A stretch of DNA of 62,037 nt from a virus. How positions within the stretch are numbered: position 1 is the stretch's first letter; every line of letters starts with the position of its first letter. The notes beneath the pieces were generated by a model. It was not told the origin of the DNA. It saw only the letters and a program-made list of their open reading frames with translations, and made no database searches. Below, piece by piece: positions 50,765 through 60,600 of this stretch. The stretch is from IMG/VR virus record IMGVR_UViG_3300044946_000086, positions 1-62,037 of that record, one strand, 5' to 3'. The position numbers were made by a program, and so were the translations under genes.

Positions 50765-52381
50765 GTGTCTCCCGACCTGCAAAATCGAAGTCCTCAAGTT
50801 GAACGCCTTCCTGATCTTCGTCTTCGGGTAACAAGGATTTACGATGTCCTTAACAATGTTCCGAAGACACCGGCAGCGATTTTGTCGGCGTGCTGGTTGC
50901 CTTGGGCAACGGCGGACGCCTCCTATGCTAACTGCCTACTGATAAAGCAGGATGTGAGCGGTCAGGTCGGCCCGTTTGAAGAACCATGCAAGGAGCCGCC
51001 TATTCTCACTCGGGTTTACGAACAGATTTCACCGACCGCCGAGACGCAGGTGGGTAATTGCGGATTAGAAATCGGCCCGCAAAACGGTTTAACGGTAATT
51101 ATTGCCGAGTTCCTTCAGTTTTCCGGCCAGACCCCAACCTACGGCGTTCCTGGCACGACAACCGCCCCGGCACCGTTCGCCTCGTATCTAATGAAGACCG
51201 AGGAGCGGACGGATGACGGGACGCTCCAGAGGATCAAGCGCACTTACATCAACAGCGGACAGATTTCTTTGGACACCGAATATCTGAGGTCAGTCGATAC
51301 CGGAACGACAGGCGTTACCAAGACGACGATCAAATATCTCAGCGAGATTACGGTTAATTCAAATCCGATAACGCAACCCGGTGGAACCGCCTTACTTCAG
51401 AGCAGTTATGATAATGCTGATGGATACAGAATTTGGACGATGGTTTATGCCAGTGGAACTGGCACCGTCGAATCGTCCATAGAATACAAGAACAATGGGC
51501 TGCTCGTAATTTACAGCATAACGGCGCTGACAACTCCACCCACTGCACCGTCACCGACCATCGGAGGCACCGTCGTCCTGATTCGTTCATCGCATCGCAA
51601 TAGCCCGCGACTCGAGGAAGGAGCCATTGTTTATGATTATGTCTGGGCTGAAGGGTTGGGGTTGATAGAAAGTTCAATAATTGTTCGTGAAGATGGGTTA
51701 CGCGATCAGACATACGTTTCGCTTGGAACAAAACAGACTCCGACAGGCGCCATAGTCCGCGACGAATCCGAGCAGATAGATGGTGTCACAAAATACACGG
51801 TCACAGCCCGTCAATCTGCGGCTGGAGGAGCCCCGTCAGGTTACTCATTGAGCTATCAGCGATACCATCAGTTCAGGTATCCTGGTCGTCTGAAAGCGTA
51901 CATATACACTGCGGCTAGCGGTAAAAGATTTCTGGATGTTTTCAAATCACCCCCGGTTGACGTTGACATCCTCGCAACCGTCACAATCACCTACCAGACG
52001 ACAAACACAATTTCCCTTGTTGGAGGGTATCCATTTTGGCAGCCTACCGATGGCGCCACCATACAAGGCGATTGGGTTGGGCTCAATAACTATCAAGCTA
52101 ATTTGGTTGAAAGCTGGCCGGGATATAGGGCTGTAAATTCTAGCGCATCGATAACCTCTTCCGCATCTCAGCCGAACGACTCCGTTTTTGGTAATCTGGC
52201 GTATGGAGGAACAGCCGCCTCTATTTCCATTTCTGGTGGCCCGGCTAGTCCGGACAATAATAATTACACTATCGGCGTGCCTATGTTAGAATACGTTTTT
52301 ACTGACACTTCTGGCACAAAATACTATCGCCAGACACTTGTAACAGCCACCATACCAGCCCAGCCTGCATTACCAGTATGA
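50765..52381 (+). CDS. Beta-repeat protein of reverse-oriented island
   Basis: This encodes 538 aa from GTG 50765, the first possible start after an in-frame TAA at 50750. Residues of about 190-360 contain roughly three related beta units with an SSIxxxxxGL pattern (GTVESSIEYKNNGLLVI; LGLIESSIIVREDGLRD). Ser/Thr/Gly content is high. It looks like a structural or surface protein, but is not assignable. It is coupled to the next gene by ATGA. Confidence 0.7.
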   Translation: MSPDLQNRSPQVERLPDLRLRVTRIYDVLNNVPKTPAAILSACWLPWATADASYANCLLIKQDVSGQVGPFEEPCKEPPILTRVYEQISPTAETQVGNCGLEIGPQNGLTVIIAEFLQFSGQTPTYGVPGTTTAPAPFASYLMKTEERTDDGTLQRIKRTYINSGQISLDTEYLRSVDTGTTGVTKTTIKYLSEITVNSNPITQPGGTALLQSSYDNADGYRIWTMVYASGTGTVESSIEYKNNGLLVIYSITALTTPPTAPSPTIGGTVVLIRSSHRNSPRLEEGAIVYDYVWAEGLGLIESSIIVREDGLRDQTYVSLGTKQTPTGAIVRDESEQIDGVTKYTVTARQSAAGGAPSGYSLSYQRYHQFRYPGRLKAYIYTAASGKRFLDVFKSPPVDVDILATVTITYQTTNTISLVGGYPFWQPTDGATIQGDWVGLNNYQANLVESWPGYRAVNSSASITSSASQPNDSVFGNLAYGGTAASISISGGPASPDNNNYTIGVPMLEYVFTDTSGTKYYRQTLVTATIPAQPALPV

Positions 52382-52629
52382 ACAATCCTTTACACGGCTT
52401 TCAAGTTGGCCCGCTTGACTCGGCTCATCATTCTACGCCAACCAGTGTTTTCGGCTTCGCATCAAGGCCACCTGAACAAAATCGCGTTGACCGAACAGCG
52501 ATGTCTCCTAATAGTGAAGGGGATAGGCGTTGGATGCCTCAATTAATAAGCGCGTCTGGTTCAGTTACGGTCGGGGCTGGAACATCCACGATGTCTGGAA
52601 CAGCGAACATTACCTCATTTTTCTATTAA
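52378..52629 (+). CDS. Hypothetical protein
   Basis: This encodes 83 aa, polar with a Gly/Ser/Thr-rich C terminus (SASGSVTVGAGTSTMSGT). ATGA coupling upstream and 8 bases to the next start. It is the middle gene of the plus-strand island. Confidence 0.62.
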   Translation: MNNPLHGFQVGPLDSAHHSTPTSVFGFASRPPEQNRVDRTAMSPNSEGDRRWMPQLISASGSVTVGAGTSTMSGTANITSFFY

Positions 52630-52637
52630 TAAAACCA

Positions 52638-53582
52638 ATGAACGCAGCCTCAAAAGGTCGCCGTGGACCGCACAAATTATTCCGAGGTAATCAATCTCAG
52701 TTTACCAATGGAGAGATGGCGACAAATTCACCCGACCAAATGATTCGAAATCCGACAGGATATGATCCAAACGATAGCACAAAGTTGATTTACGGGGATA
52801 ATCAGCAGCATCCTACTTATGGCGCGGATGGTGAAATCAATTCGGAATACACACGGAGCATGGGCACAAAGTTTGGAAGTGCAGCCGGTCAGCCGGGTGA
52901 GATTACCGGATTAACTGCTGCTGTTCCGGGTTCTTCGCAAGCCCTGCCACTTGCTTCCTATAACGGTCCAGGAGCCACTTCAGCCTTTGCCCCATCCGGT
53001 CAATCTCAGTCTGACATCATCAATCGGATAAACCGTGGCCTCCCTCCACCAAGTTCATTCCAGAAATCAACAAGTTTTGCCATAGGAGGCAGTCTAGGAC
53101 CGGGCGGCGTGCCTATTCCCGGTTCATCACAAATTGAATCGACCAACCCTCTGACTGGTGGCAAGAGTCCTGCGCCGACAGGCAAGACGCAGACGGTTTC
53201 TTCGACGCCAGCCACGCCAAACTCTGGCGGCGTCATCACTCGAGGTAATGGAGACTTTGCACAGTTGAATCCTGATGCTGGTTACAAAGGCCCGAAGGCC
53301 ACGCTGGGCGCATCTGACACGATAGATCATGGCAGGGCGCTAGGATTTAGTTCTAGGGGTGGCGCAATGCCACAGAGTACCGACACAAACGCCCCATCTT
53401 TTACTGGCGGGACTGGTGCATTTCAGCGTGCTTTCAGCAACCCCGGCTCAGCCCAAATTTATCACTCATTTGTGCAAAACCTTTTTGGAAGTCAGAATGG
53501 CGGTGGTGGAGGCGGCGCTGCACCTTCGACCGGCATGACCCGGACTCCTAGCGGCGCAGGCCAAGGCGCATTAAGCCCCTGA
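52638..53582 (+). CDS. Low-complexity Gly/Ser/Pro-rich protein
   Basis: This encodes 314 aa from ATG 52638. It is almost entirely Gly, Ser, Pro, Gln and Thr, without clear domains. Basic start (KGRRGPHKLF), FQNLFGSQ-like end with a Gly-run. It could be a flexible virion appendage. Its stop overlaps the opposing gene by 12 bases. Confidence 0.65.
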   Translation: MNAASKGRRGPHKLFRGNQSQFTNGEMATNSPDQMIRNPTGYDPNDSTKLIYGDNQQHPTYGADGEINSEYTRSMGTKFGSAAGQPGEITGLTAAVPGSSQALPLASYNGPGATSAFAPSGQSQSDIINRINRGLPPPSSFQKSTSFAIGGSLGPGGVPIPGSSQIESTNPLTGGKSPAPTGKTQTVSSTPATPNSGGVITRGNGDFAQLNPDAGYKGPKATLGASDTIDHGRALGFSSRGGAMPQSTDTNAPSFTGGTGAFQRAFSNPGSAQIYHSFVQNLFGSQNGGGGGGAAPSTGMTRTPSGAGQGALSP

Positions 53583-53852
53583 TTGGTTTTCTATAGTCGT
53601 TATCGCAGCCTTGAAATCCCTGTCCATAAACGACAGAATTTCTTTCTCGTACTCGACGTAAAGTTGACGACTTTTTTCCCTGTCATACGGATCATCTAAA
53701 GTAAGGGCATCGTCTTTCAATTTATCCCTGCGCCGTTTCAGCCGCGCCATAAAATAGCGGTTGAACGACAGGTTATCGCGCAGCGTTTTGATGTCGTTGA
53801 TCTGCTGCTCGGAAACCTCAATCCGGCGTGAGTCTTCGGCGGGGTCGTTCAT
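53571..53852 (-). CDS. Small helical protein
   Basis: This encodes 93 aa from ATG 53852 (MNDPAED). Charged helices (NDIKTLRDNLSFNRYFMARLKRRR, about 22-45; EYEKEILSFMDRD). It may be a small head-related or regulatory protein. It ends convergently with the plus-strand island. Confidence 0.62.
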   Translation of the reverse strand: MNDPAEDSRRIEVSEQQINDIKTLRDNLSFNRYFMARLKRRRDKLKDDALTLDDPYDREKSRQLYVEYEKEILSFMDRDFKAAITTIENQSGA

Positions 53853-53854
53853 GG

Positions 53855-54013
53855 TTAATACCCAGTTGAAATCCACCCGTTATTTATGGCCCAGCACAAC
53901 AATTCTATGAATCCGAAATAAGCTACGGCCAAAATGAACGGAAGAGCGGGAAGCATTCCGTCCTTTGACATCGGCTTTCCGTAAGCATCTCTATTCCAAA
54001 ATGGAGCACTCAT
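53855..54013 (-). CDS. Small membrane protein
   Basis: This encodes 52 aa, not a long frame but well placed: ATG 54013 overlaps the glycosyltransferase stop (ATGA), and it ends two bases before the next ATG. One transmembrane helix (about 21-43, LPALPFILAVAYFGFIELLCW). Function unknown. Confidence 0.65.
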   Translation of the reverse strand: MSAPFWNRDAYGKPMSKDGMLPALPFILAVAYFGFIELLCWAINNGWISTGY

Positions 54014-55098
54014 AACGCAGCCAACGTAAGTTTCTTCGCGACCTGCTCGATCTTATTGACGATGCGCTCTGGCTTGATCGAAGCCAGAACCTCGCATTGT
54101 CCCGTCTTCTGGCATGGGCCGTTTTCAGGAAACTGTTTATGCAGGTGGACGTGATGGAAGCAGGGTGAGCACGCACCTTCGCCTTGGATGGCAAAGGTCG
54201 TCGGGCAGTAGGCCGTGCGCAGCTTCCATAGGAAAGGGCCATACAGACCGACAGCAGGCACGCCAAGAGCCCCGGCAACGTGCAGGAGCGCAGAATCAGG
54301 GGCCAGCACGCAATCGCACGTCTCGAGTACCGCGCAACTCTGCCGGAAGGTCGTGCCGATGGCCGCAAGGTTGATGACGTTCTCTTTCGGCGCACATTCG
54401 ATTGAGCCCCGATTGCCCATCAGCACAATTTCCCAGCCTTTTTCAAGGAGGCTGTCCATCACCGCCTGCATAAGCTTGGCCGGGTAGGTTCTGCATTGGG
54501 CTTCTGCCGCAACCTGGATGGCTATGCGCCGCGTACCGTTGACCCGAGGATAACCTTCTTCCGCCCATGTCTGCTCGCCGCCCGTTACCCGATATTCTGG
54601 CAGCAGGTTTTTGATGTCGGTAATACCCGTCACCTCCGCGAACCTGTCGGTCATGTGGATTTCTTCAGCTCGCTTGTTTCGCTCGATTGAGTTCTCGAGG
54701 AAAATCCATGCGTCGTAGGTTTCAGCATCGGCCTTGGTCGGCGGGAAATTTATCGTCTTATCGACGAACGGAAGATTCTGAAGTACCGGCGCATAGCGGC
54801 GGAAAGTCGTAACGTGAATCTCGCATGTCGGCCAGCGAAGTTTGATAGCCCGCAACACTGGCGTGAGGAGAATCAGGTCGCCGAATCCGCCTGCCCGAAA
54901 GAAAAGAATCTTTTTCCCGTTCCAGTCTGTGTTCTCGTCAAACCTGCGATACTGCTCCAATTCAAGCGGTCGCATTGTGCCACGGCCAACTTGAACCAGA
55001 AGTTGAGCGGCGGGCAGGTCATCGATCAAATACTCGCCTGCCTCCACGACATCCTGTTTGGAAATTACGAAGCGATCGGGCAGGGAAAGGTAATGCAT
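54010..55098 (-). CDS. Heptosyltransferase-like glycosyltransferase (GT9)
   Basis: This encodes 362 aa. ILFFRAGGFGDLILLTPVLRA near residue 63-83 is the GT9 N-terminal motif, and VLAPDSALLHVAGALGVPAVGLYG near 265-288 is the donor-binding motif. The family moves ADP-heptose or similar sugars onto LPS core or glycans. A phage copy in the structural block, separate from the main sugar cassette, suggests LPS change or virion glycosylation. It starts 24 bases left of the palindrome at 55123. Confidence 0.9.
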   Translation of the reverse strand: MHYLSLPDRFVISKQDVVEAGEYLIDDLPAAQLLVQVGRGTMRPLELEQYRRFDENTDWNGKKILFFRAGGFGDLILLTPVLRAIKLRWPTCEIHVTTFRRYAPVLQNLPFVDKTINFPPTKADAETYDAWIFLENSIERNKRAEEIHMTDRFAEVTGITDIKNLLPEYRVTGGEQTWAEEGYPRVNGTRRIAIQVAAEAQCRTYPAKLMQAVMDSLLEKGWEIVLMGNRGSIECAPKENVINLAAIGTTFRQSCAVLETCDCVLAPDSALLHVAGALGVPAVGLYGPFLWKLRTAYCPTTFAIQGEGACSPCFHHVHLHKQFPENGPCQKTGQCEVLASIKPERIVNKIEQVAKKLTLAAL

Positions 55099-55122
55099 GG
55101 CTCCAGACTTTCAGAAACCGGA

Positions 55123-55139
55123 TTCGCGTCAAGCGCGAA
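55123..55139. promoter_or_regulatory. 17-bp palindromic operator, copy 2
   Basis: This is an exact copy of the palindrome at 12333-12349, inside a 20-base identical segment (55121-55140). It lies between the divergent GT9 gene and the plus-strand gene at 55181. TTGACA starts 6 bases after it. Confidence 0.78.
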
Positions 55140-55145
55140 AGTTAT

Positions 55146-55174
55146 TTGACATATGGAAAGTCTTCTCGTGATAT
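55146..55174 (+). promoter_or_regulatory. Sigma-70-like promoter
   Basis: TTGACA (55146-55151), a 17-base spacer, then TGATAT (55169-55174). The predicted start falls at about 55180-55182, at the ATG of the following gene, so the transcript may be leaderless. The operator palindrome directly upstream suggests control of this promoter. Confidence 0.7.
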
Positions 55175-55180
55175 TTAGAT

Positions 55181-55408
55181 ATGCAACCTTCGGATATAGC
55201 CACTGTTTTACTTCAGTTGCCGGCAGAGCAAAGAGATTGGCTCAAGCAACACCCTGAAACTCGCCCATTATTTCTCGATTTTGTTAGGCTGGTTAAGTCC
55301 TCCGTTATATCTACGAATATGTTGCGAGACGCTCTAGCCCAGATAATGAACGAAGGTTATTTTCCCGGCGTTCCACCAGGAGCCGAAACCCCTGGCATCT
55401 GCGAGTGA
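55181..55408 (+). CDS. Small helical protein under operator control
   Basis: This encodes 75 aa with helical Leu/Arg/Phe content (IATVLLQLPAEQRDWLKQHPE; MLRDALAQIMNEGYF). No family is recognised. Its last 52 bases overlap the portal gene on the other strand. The good promoter and operator upstream support it as real. Confidence 0.65.
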   Translation: MQPSDIATVLLQLPAEQRDWLKQHPETRPLFLDFVRLVKSSVISTNMLRDALAQIMNEGYFPGVPPGAETPGICE

Positions 55409-57630
55409 GTCTGACCTAATTGTGTCGGCATGGCCGTGGCCGCGACAGGCTTGGCTGAGGCTGGCTGAGGCTGTCCCGGTGCGCCCGGCGTTGCTGGTTG
55501 GCCGTCAGGGCCGACTGGCCCCATGCCCAGCGGCACAATCACCTCGTCCGCATTGCACTTCGGCACAAGGGCACGGAGCTGCGCACGGATAAACCCGGCG
55601 ATATGAACCTGAACTTGCGGAGGTTGTAGGTAGAAATCTTTCACCAATGCTGTCGCCTGAGCGTTGAGCTGAAGTTGCTGCTGGTTCTTGTGAGTCGTCA
55701 GTTCGATCTTCACCTTGAATCGGAGCCCGCGAACGTCATCAGGCGTCAGCGTGCCTATCTGGACGTTATCACCTTCCAAGTAGGTGTAGGCTTCCTGCGG
55801 GTTCATGTTGGCCAGCGTCACGTTCACCTCGCGGTTGGTGATGGCTGTCAGCGCAGGCTCAAGATCGGCGATAATCGGCTTGGAAAGTTCGTCGCCCGAT
55901 TTCTCAATTTGAACGATGCCGGTTGCCAGCTTCGCCTGCTCCATGCCTGCAACCATATTGTCGTTGGCATTGGCCACGCCGGACTCATTCATCGCCATCT
56001 GCATGAAGAATTGCAGCATGGTTTGAATCTTTTCAAACTTCACATCGTTCAGATAAACGACGCTCAACGCATCTTCCGCCTTCTTGCCGGGCTTCAGCGT
56101 GTACGTTCCGCCCCAGTTAAGACGTAGGCTAGGGTCAGCATCCCCTTCTTGGGTCGATGTTGGATCCCAAAAGTCGATGCGGCCTGACCGGCTTTGCGAG
56201 AAGTTCCAGCGATTGACCATCAAATCGCAAACGATCTGGTAGCTCTCGAATAGCTCGATCAACCCCTGTCCATACCACCGCCCTTCAACCGGGTTGATGC
56301 GGACAATCTCGATAGGGCGAAGGCCGTCGGTCGTGACGTTCGGAACATTGTCATAGAAGATCGGCGACTGATTTTTGCGGTCAGCAATCAGCATGATGTT
56401 TTCAGCGATGCCGTCTTCGTTCGCGTCAAACCACATGTAGAACTCGGCAAACTCTGCCACCGGGCCGTTCGTCGCACTTGGCGCGGGATAGTAGTTTTCG
56501 TTAGGCCGTAGTTCGACGGTCGCTGCCGACTTCGATTGCTCTGAGTTGTTTTGCAGGGCATTGACCATCGCCAGCATCTTCTGCATGGCTTCCATCCTGC
56601 CTTGCGGGTCGTTGTCGGCCATGCCCCGCTTCACAATGAGATCGACGAACTCCATCACCGATTTATCGTAGAGGTGAACCACGCAATCGGCTGTCTGCAC
56701 ATCTTGGGCGGTAATTGGGCACAGGAAGTCTTTGTAATAAATCGGTTCGCTGCGCGTGCCCTCAAACAACACTTGGCGGCGGTTTAAGATTTGTTTCTGC
56801 CAGATAGGAGCGTCAGGCATCGGCGTTTGACCGTCTCGGGCCAACACCTGCTGGCCTGTCCCGTCTTCTGCGTCCTTCCACTGGTCGTCTTGGGTAATCG
56901 TATTACCATCAGCACTACGAATCGGAAGACCCTCAACGTCGGTAAGCACGATGGCTTCGATGTCGAAAAGCTGGTCGCGGACAACGTAGCTGGTTTTGAC
57001 CGCGCACTCGCCCAAGATAAGTGCCCGGCTGATAGCCCTCTTTTTGTCGGCTTCAGAATGGCTCTCACCAAGTTTGAACCGGCAGAAGCGTTCAATCTCG
57101 CTAGCCAACTCGTCGTCGATTGGCGAACTCGGCTCTGGGGCCGGATCGACCGAGAACCAAGGATCACTGCCAAAAAAGCTTTCTTGTGCCTTGGCGATCA
57201 TCTGCCGGCAAATGCGGCGGGACAGTGGCACGGCCAAATTCGAGTCCCAAAAGATCGAACTAACACCCATCGTGTACGGGCGCCATGTCACGTCGTTGTA
57301 GAACGTGGCATCAAACCGCGAACGCTTACCAAGGAAGGTCTCGCCTACCGGCACCGCGCCCTGAGTCGCCAGCAGCTTGCCAGCAGCCGCCACAGCGGCA
57401 CGGGACGTCGCCCACCATGTCGGATTAAGCGTTTGATTTCGGCCCATGTCATTGCTGATTTCGTCCAGCCGCTTAAAGGCGTGGTCGAGCATCTTTTTCT
57501 CCTGCTCGGCGGTCAGCTTGAGCGCGGTCTGGAAAGGGACACGAGGTTGGTCGTGAGGAAGCGGAGGAGCATCGGCAACAGCCTTTTGCAAGTTATCGGC
57601 TACCGTGCGAATCTGTTGTGCGTCGGCCAT
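55357..57630 (-). CDS. Portal protein
   Basis: This encodes 757 aa, a typical size for a short-tailed phage portal. The N-terminal arm is helical (HAFKRLDEISNDMGRN). Strands around the clip region, the long INPVEGRWYGQGLIELFESYQIVCDLMVN stem helix (about 450-480) and the FRVKVKIELTTH crown segment follow. The C-terminal tail is Pro/Gly/Gln-rich. It forms the ring through which DNA is packaged and ejected. It stops 52 bases inside the opposing small gene. Confidence 0.85.
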   Translation of the reverse strand: MADAQQIRTVADNLQKAVADAPPLPHDQPRVPFQTALKLTAEQEKKMLDHAFKRLDEISNDMGRNQTLNPTWWATSRAAVAAAGKLLATQGAVPVGETFLGKRSRFDATFYNDVTWRPYTMGVSSIFWDSNLAVPLSRRICRQMIAKAQESFFGSDPWFSVDPAPEPSSPIDDELASEIERFCRFKLGESHSEADKKRAISRALILGECAVKTSYVVRDQLFDIEAIVLTDVEGLPIRSADGNTITQDDQWKDAEDGTGQQVLARDGQTPMPDAPIWQKQILNRRQVLFEGTRSEPIYYKDFLCPITAQDVQTADCVVHLYDKSVMEFVDLIVKRGMADNDPQGRMEAMQKMLAMVNALQNNSEQSKSAATVELRPNENYYPAPSATNGPVAEFAEFYMWFDANEDGIAENIMLIADRKNQSPIFYDNVPNVTTDGLRPIEIVRINPVEGRWYGQGLIELFESYQIVCDLMVNRWNFSQSRSGRIDFWDPTSTQEGDADPSLRLNWGGTYTLKPGKKAEDALSVVYLNDVKFEKIQTMLQFFMQMAMNESGVANANDNMVAGMEQAKLATGIVQIEKSGDELSKPIIADLEPALTAITNREVNVTLANMNPQEAYTYLEGDNVQIGTLTPDDVRGLRFKVKIELTTHKNQQQLQLNAQATALVKDFYLQPPQVQVHIAGFIRAQLRALVPKCNADEVIVPLGMGPVGPDGQPATPGAPGQPQPASAKPVAATAMPTQLGQTHSQMPGVSAPGGTPGK

Positions 57631-57634
57631 AGGG

Positions 57635-60600
57635 TTATTTGATTTTTGGCATTATGCCACGAACCTTTTGTCGTTCATCTCGTTCGATTTCCTTTATCTG
57701 CTTGTCAGCTTCTTCGGAGGTCATTGAACGCAATTCAGGTAGCATTTCCTCAAGCCTAGACTTAATTCGCTGCCCGCTAAGTTTTTGGTAAAAATCATAC
57801 TCATGCTCGGTCATCACCCGGTTGCCTATCTTTGTATCACGACTCGGTGTGCTAACGAACACATTTTTTTCGTTTAGCGTGTCTCTCAACGCATCTGGCT
57901 TAACCCCGGACGAGAACCGTTGAGTCGGACTATAGGTCATGGGTGAGCCAAGCGCATCCGTCCGTTCACTGCCAAGACGACGGACAAACGGTATCTCTGA
58001 TCCCACCACTCCAAATGGGCCGTTGTCCTTATGCTGGGTAGGACTGAGGGCCATATCGATCTGCCGAACTCCATTGGGAATGACGGCGCTTGTTGCGGTG
58101 GAAGCCAAAAATTTTCCAAATCGGTTGGGCGTAACGCTTCCTTTGGCGAAATCCATTAACTGCGAAAGCCCCTGTAGCATTGACGTATCCATGACCGCAC
58201 GTCCAGCACCGCCAATGGCGTCGGCCACATGGCTACTCAGAAGCATCTCGTCTCGCTGCTTTTGGTACTTCAGTGAATCTGAAACATTTCCGACGACGGT
58301 AAGCGGAATCATTAGCGGCGAATACATGTAGTTGTACCACCGATCACCGATTTTAATAGAATGGGGTGCCCACCCTGTTTGTTGAAGTTGAACCCGCTTG
58401 TTGTAATCACGAGGCCCGGCACCGCTGATGTCGAAAGTTTTGTCTTTGGATTTATCCAAGGCCATCGCCGTCAGCGCACCCATTAGCATTGTCCCGCCTA
58501 CGCTCTTTATCAGAAGCCGCGTGCGATCATCACTGTTCATTTCCACCGGAGCCTTACCCTCCGCATCCAGCGTTCCTACCAATGCTCGCTTCGCTCCGAG
58601 CGGAGTATAATTCATCGACTCATTGAAAAGATTGGTTGGAATGCGAAGGAACGGCATGAACGGTTTTAAGACTGGAACGCCAGCAATTTTTATCTTGTTA
58701 TTCACCGCATCGTTTAGAACTCGGTAGATAGCTCCGGCCACGCCGGTTGGTTCCTGCCTATAAACCGCCTGTTCGCCAAATTTCGCCCCAAGTGATTGAG
58801 CTTGATTGCCAACATCGCTTTTATTTCGATGCTGCTCGATAAGTTGACCGACCCTTAATCCGAGATCAGTTCCTTTGAATCCTTCGACCTTTGCCTGTTT
58901 AGTGAACAACTCAAATTGCGATGGAGAGATTCCGAGCGTCGATTGAACCTTGGCATTGAGTTCTTTCCCGCTGTATTCCGATTCGAGTAACTTTGTTGCC
59001 ACCAATTTAGCGTAGGCTTCGCGTGCTGGCTGATAGAAAAATGCCTCAATAGCCTTGAAAGCACGCGGAACATACTTCAATGCGCCAGTATAAGGATTTT
59101 TGGCGTCTTCCAATGAACTGAGCTTATGCGGAGCCGTTCCAGCCTCGCCATAACCTCCGGTCAACGGATTGTATCCGATGCCGCCTTTTCCCTCTGAAAT
59201 AGTCGCCTTTGCGCGTTCCCATCCGGCACCGAGGCCATCCAGCCATCCAGAGATAAGCGTGTTTGCGTGCGCCGGATTTGCAGCAATAGCCGTCGTCATC
59301 TGCCCAAGTGAATTGAGAATATCACCACCCGTCTTCACGATTGTCGCCGTTCCAGCCAACATATTTGCATACCAGATACTTGTTCCTGTATCTATGGCCT
59401 TGGCCCACTTTCCTCCTTGCCTAGCTTTCCGCATTTCATCGGCCAAGTCCAATGTGGCTCTGGCCTTAGACGCAGGATTTTCCGCTGTCTCAACCTTGTC
59501 AGCTAGGTCAGCAATTTTCTTCAACTGCTCTGGTTTAACATTTGGCAAATGAAGTTCATTCGCCACTGCATCCTGAACATCGGCCCTAGTCAGAGCCCCG
59601 ATATTATTTAAGCTTGTGGCCTTTGAAACTGCGTCGAAAATCTTCTTCGCCTTGAGCGTATTGGCGAACCGCTTTTTCAGTGATTCTATCGCCTTGTCAC
59701 GTTCTTCCGAATAAATTGATTTTGTGCGTTCAGTTATTTCAGCAGCAAGGTTCGCGGCATCGGCACCACTGAGGCCGGCATCGCGCACAAGAGCATCGGC
59801 GAAGTCTCCAGCCTTCGCATCGCTCTTCGTGAAGTGTTCCTTGGCGATCTGCGCAACTGATGTTTGCATCAGTTTATGCGCGTCATTTATCGCATGATCC
59901 ACAAGTTTTTCGGAATACGGATGAAGCCCAAGGTTCGCCAGTTCGGTATCAATTGAATCCATTAACGGGCCGCCCTCTCCGTATTTATCTACGAATGCCT
60001 TGCGAACAGTAGTCAGAACATCGCCGTATTTGTCTTTGTTATCAATGGCCTCGCGCAGCAAATCACCTGGCGATGGAGGAGGTTTCCCTCCCGGTTTTTC
60101 AGGAAGGAGTGGCTTTATCCGGCTTTGGAGTTCGCTAACTACGCGCTGGGCGAACTCCTGAAGAGGAGCTTTTTCTTTTGGCGGCGTGACGCTGGAGTCC
60201 ACCAAGTCGATCATGCGCTGGGCGGCACTATCCCGATAACGCTGCCAGATGTCTTTCGTCACCTGCGTCTGCTGGGTCGCCTTGTTGAGCGCCTTGGTTG
60301 CCCTTTCTATCGCCTTGTTTTTGGCTCCGTCGATGGCTTTAGTTGCTTCGTCAACCGCCTTTTTACCATCACTACCCAAGCGCTTTGTCTGCTCGGTTTG
60401 AACGTCGTCAAGGTGCTGCTGGATTGATCCTGAACGCGCATTCTTATTGATCTGCGCATACATCGCAATTTGCTGGCCTTGTTCGGTTGCAGCCGGCGAT
60501 TTAGCTGTGCTGAGAGATTGTCTAGCCCGGACGGCTTTCGCTAATTCCTGCGGCGTCTTGGCCTCAACAACGCGCTTATCTGCGGCCTCACCCAGTTTAA

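Noticed and set aside
56791-57642. Plus-strand frame of 283 codons opposite the portal gene
   Set aside because: Shadow of the portal gene; composition atypical.
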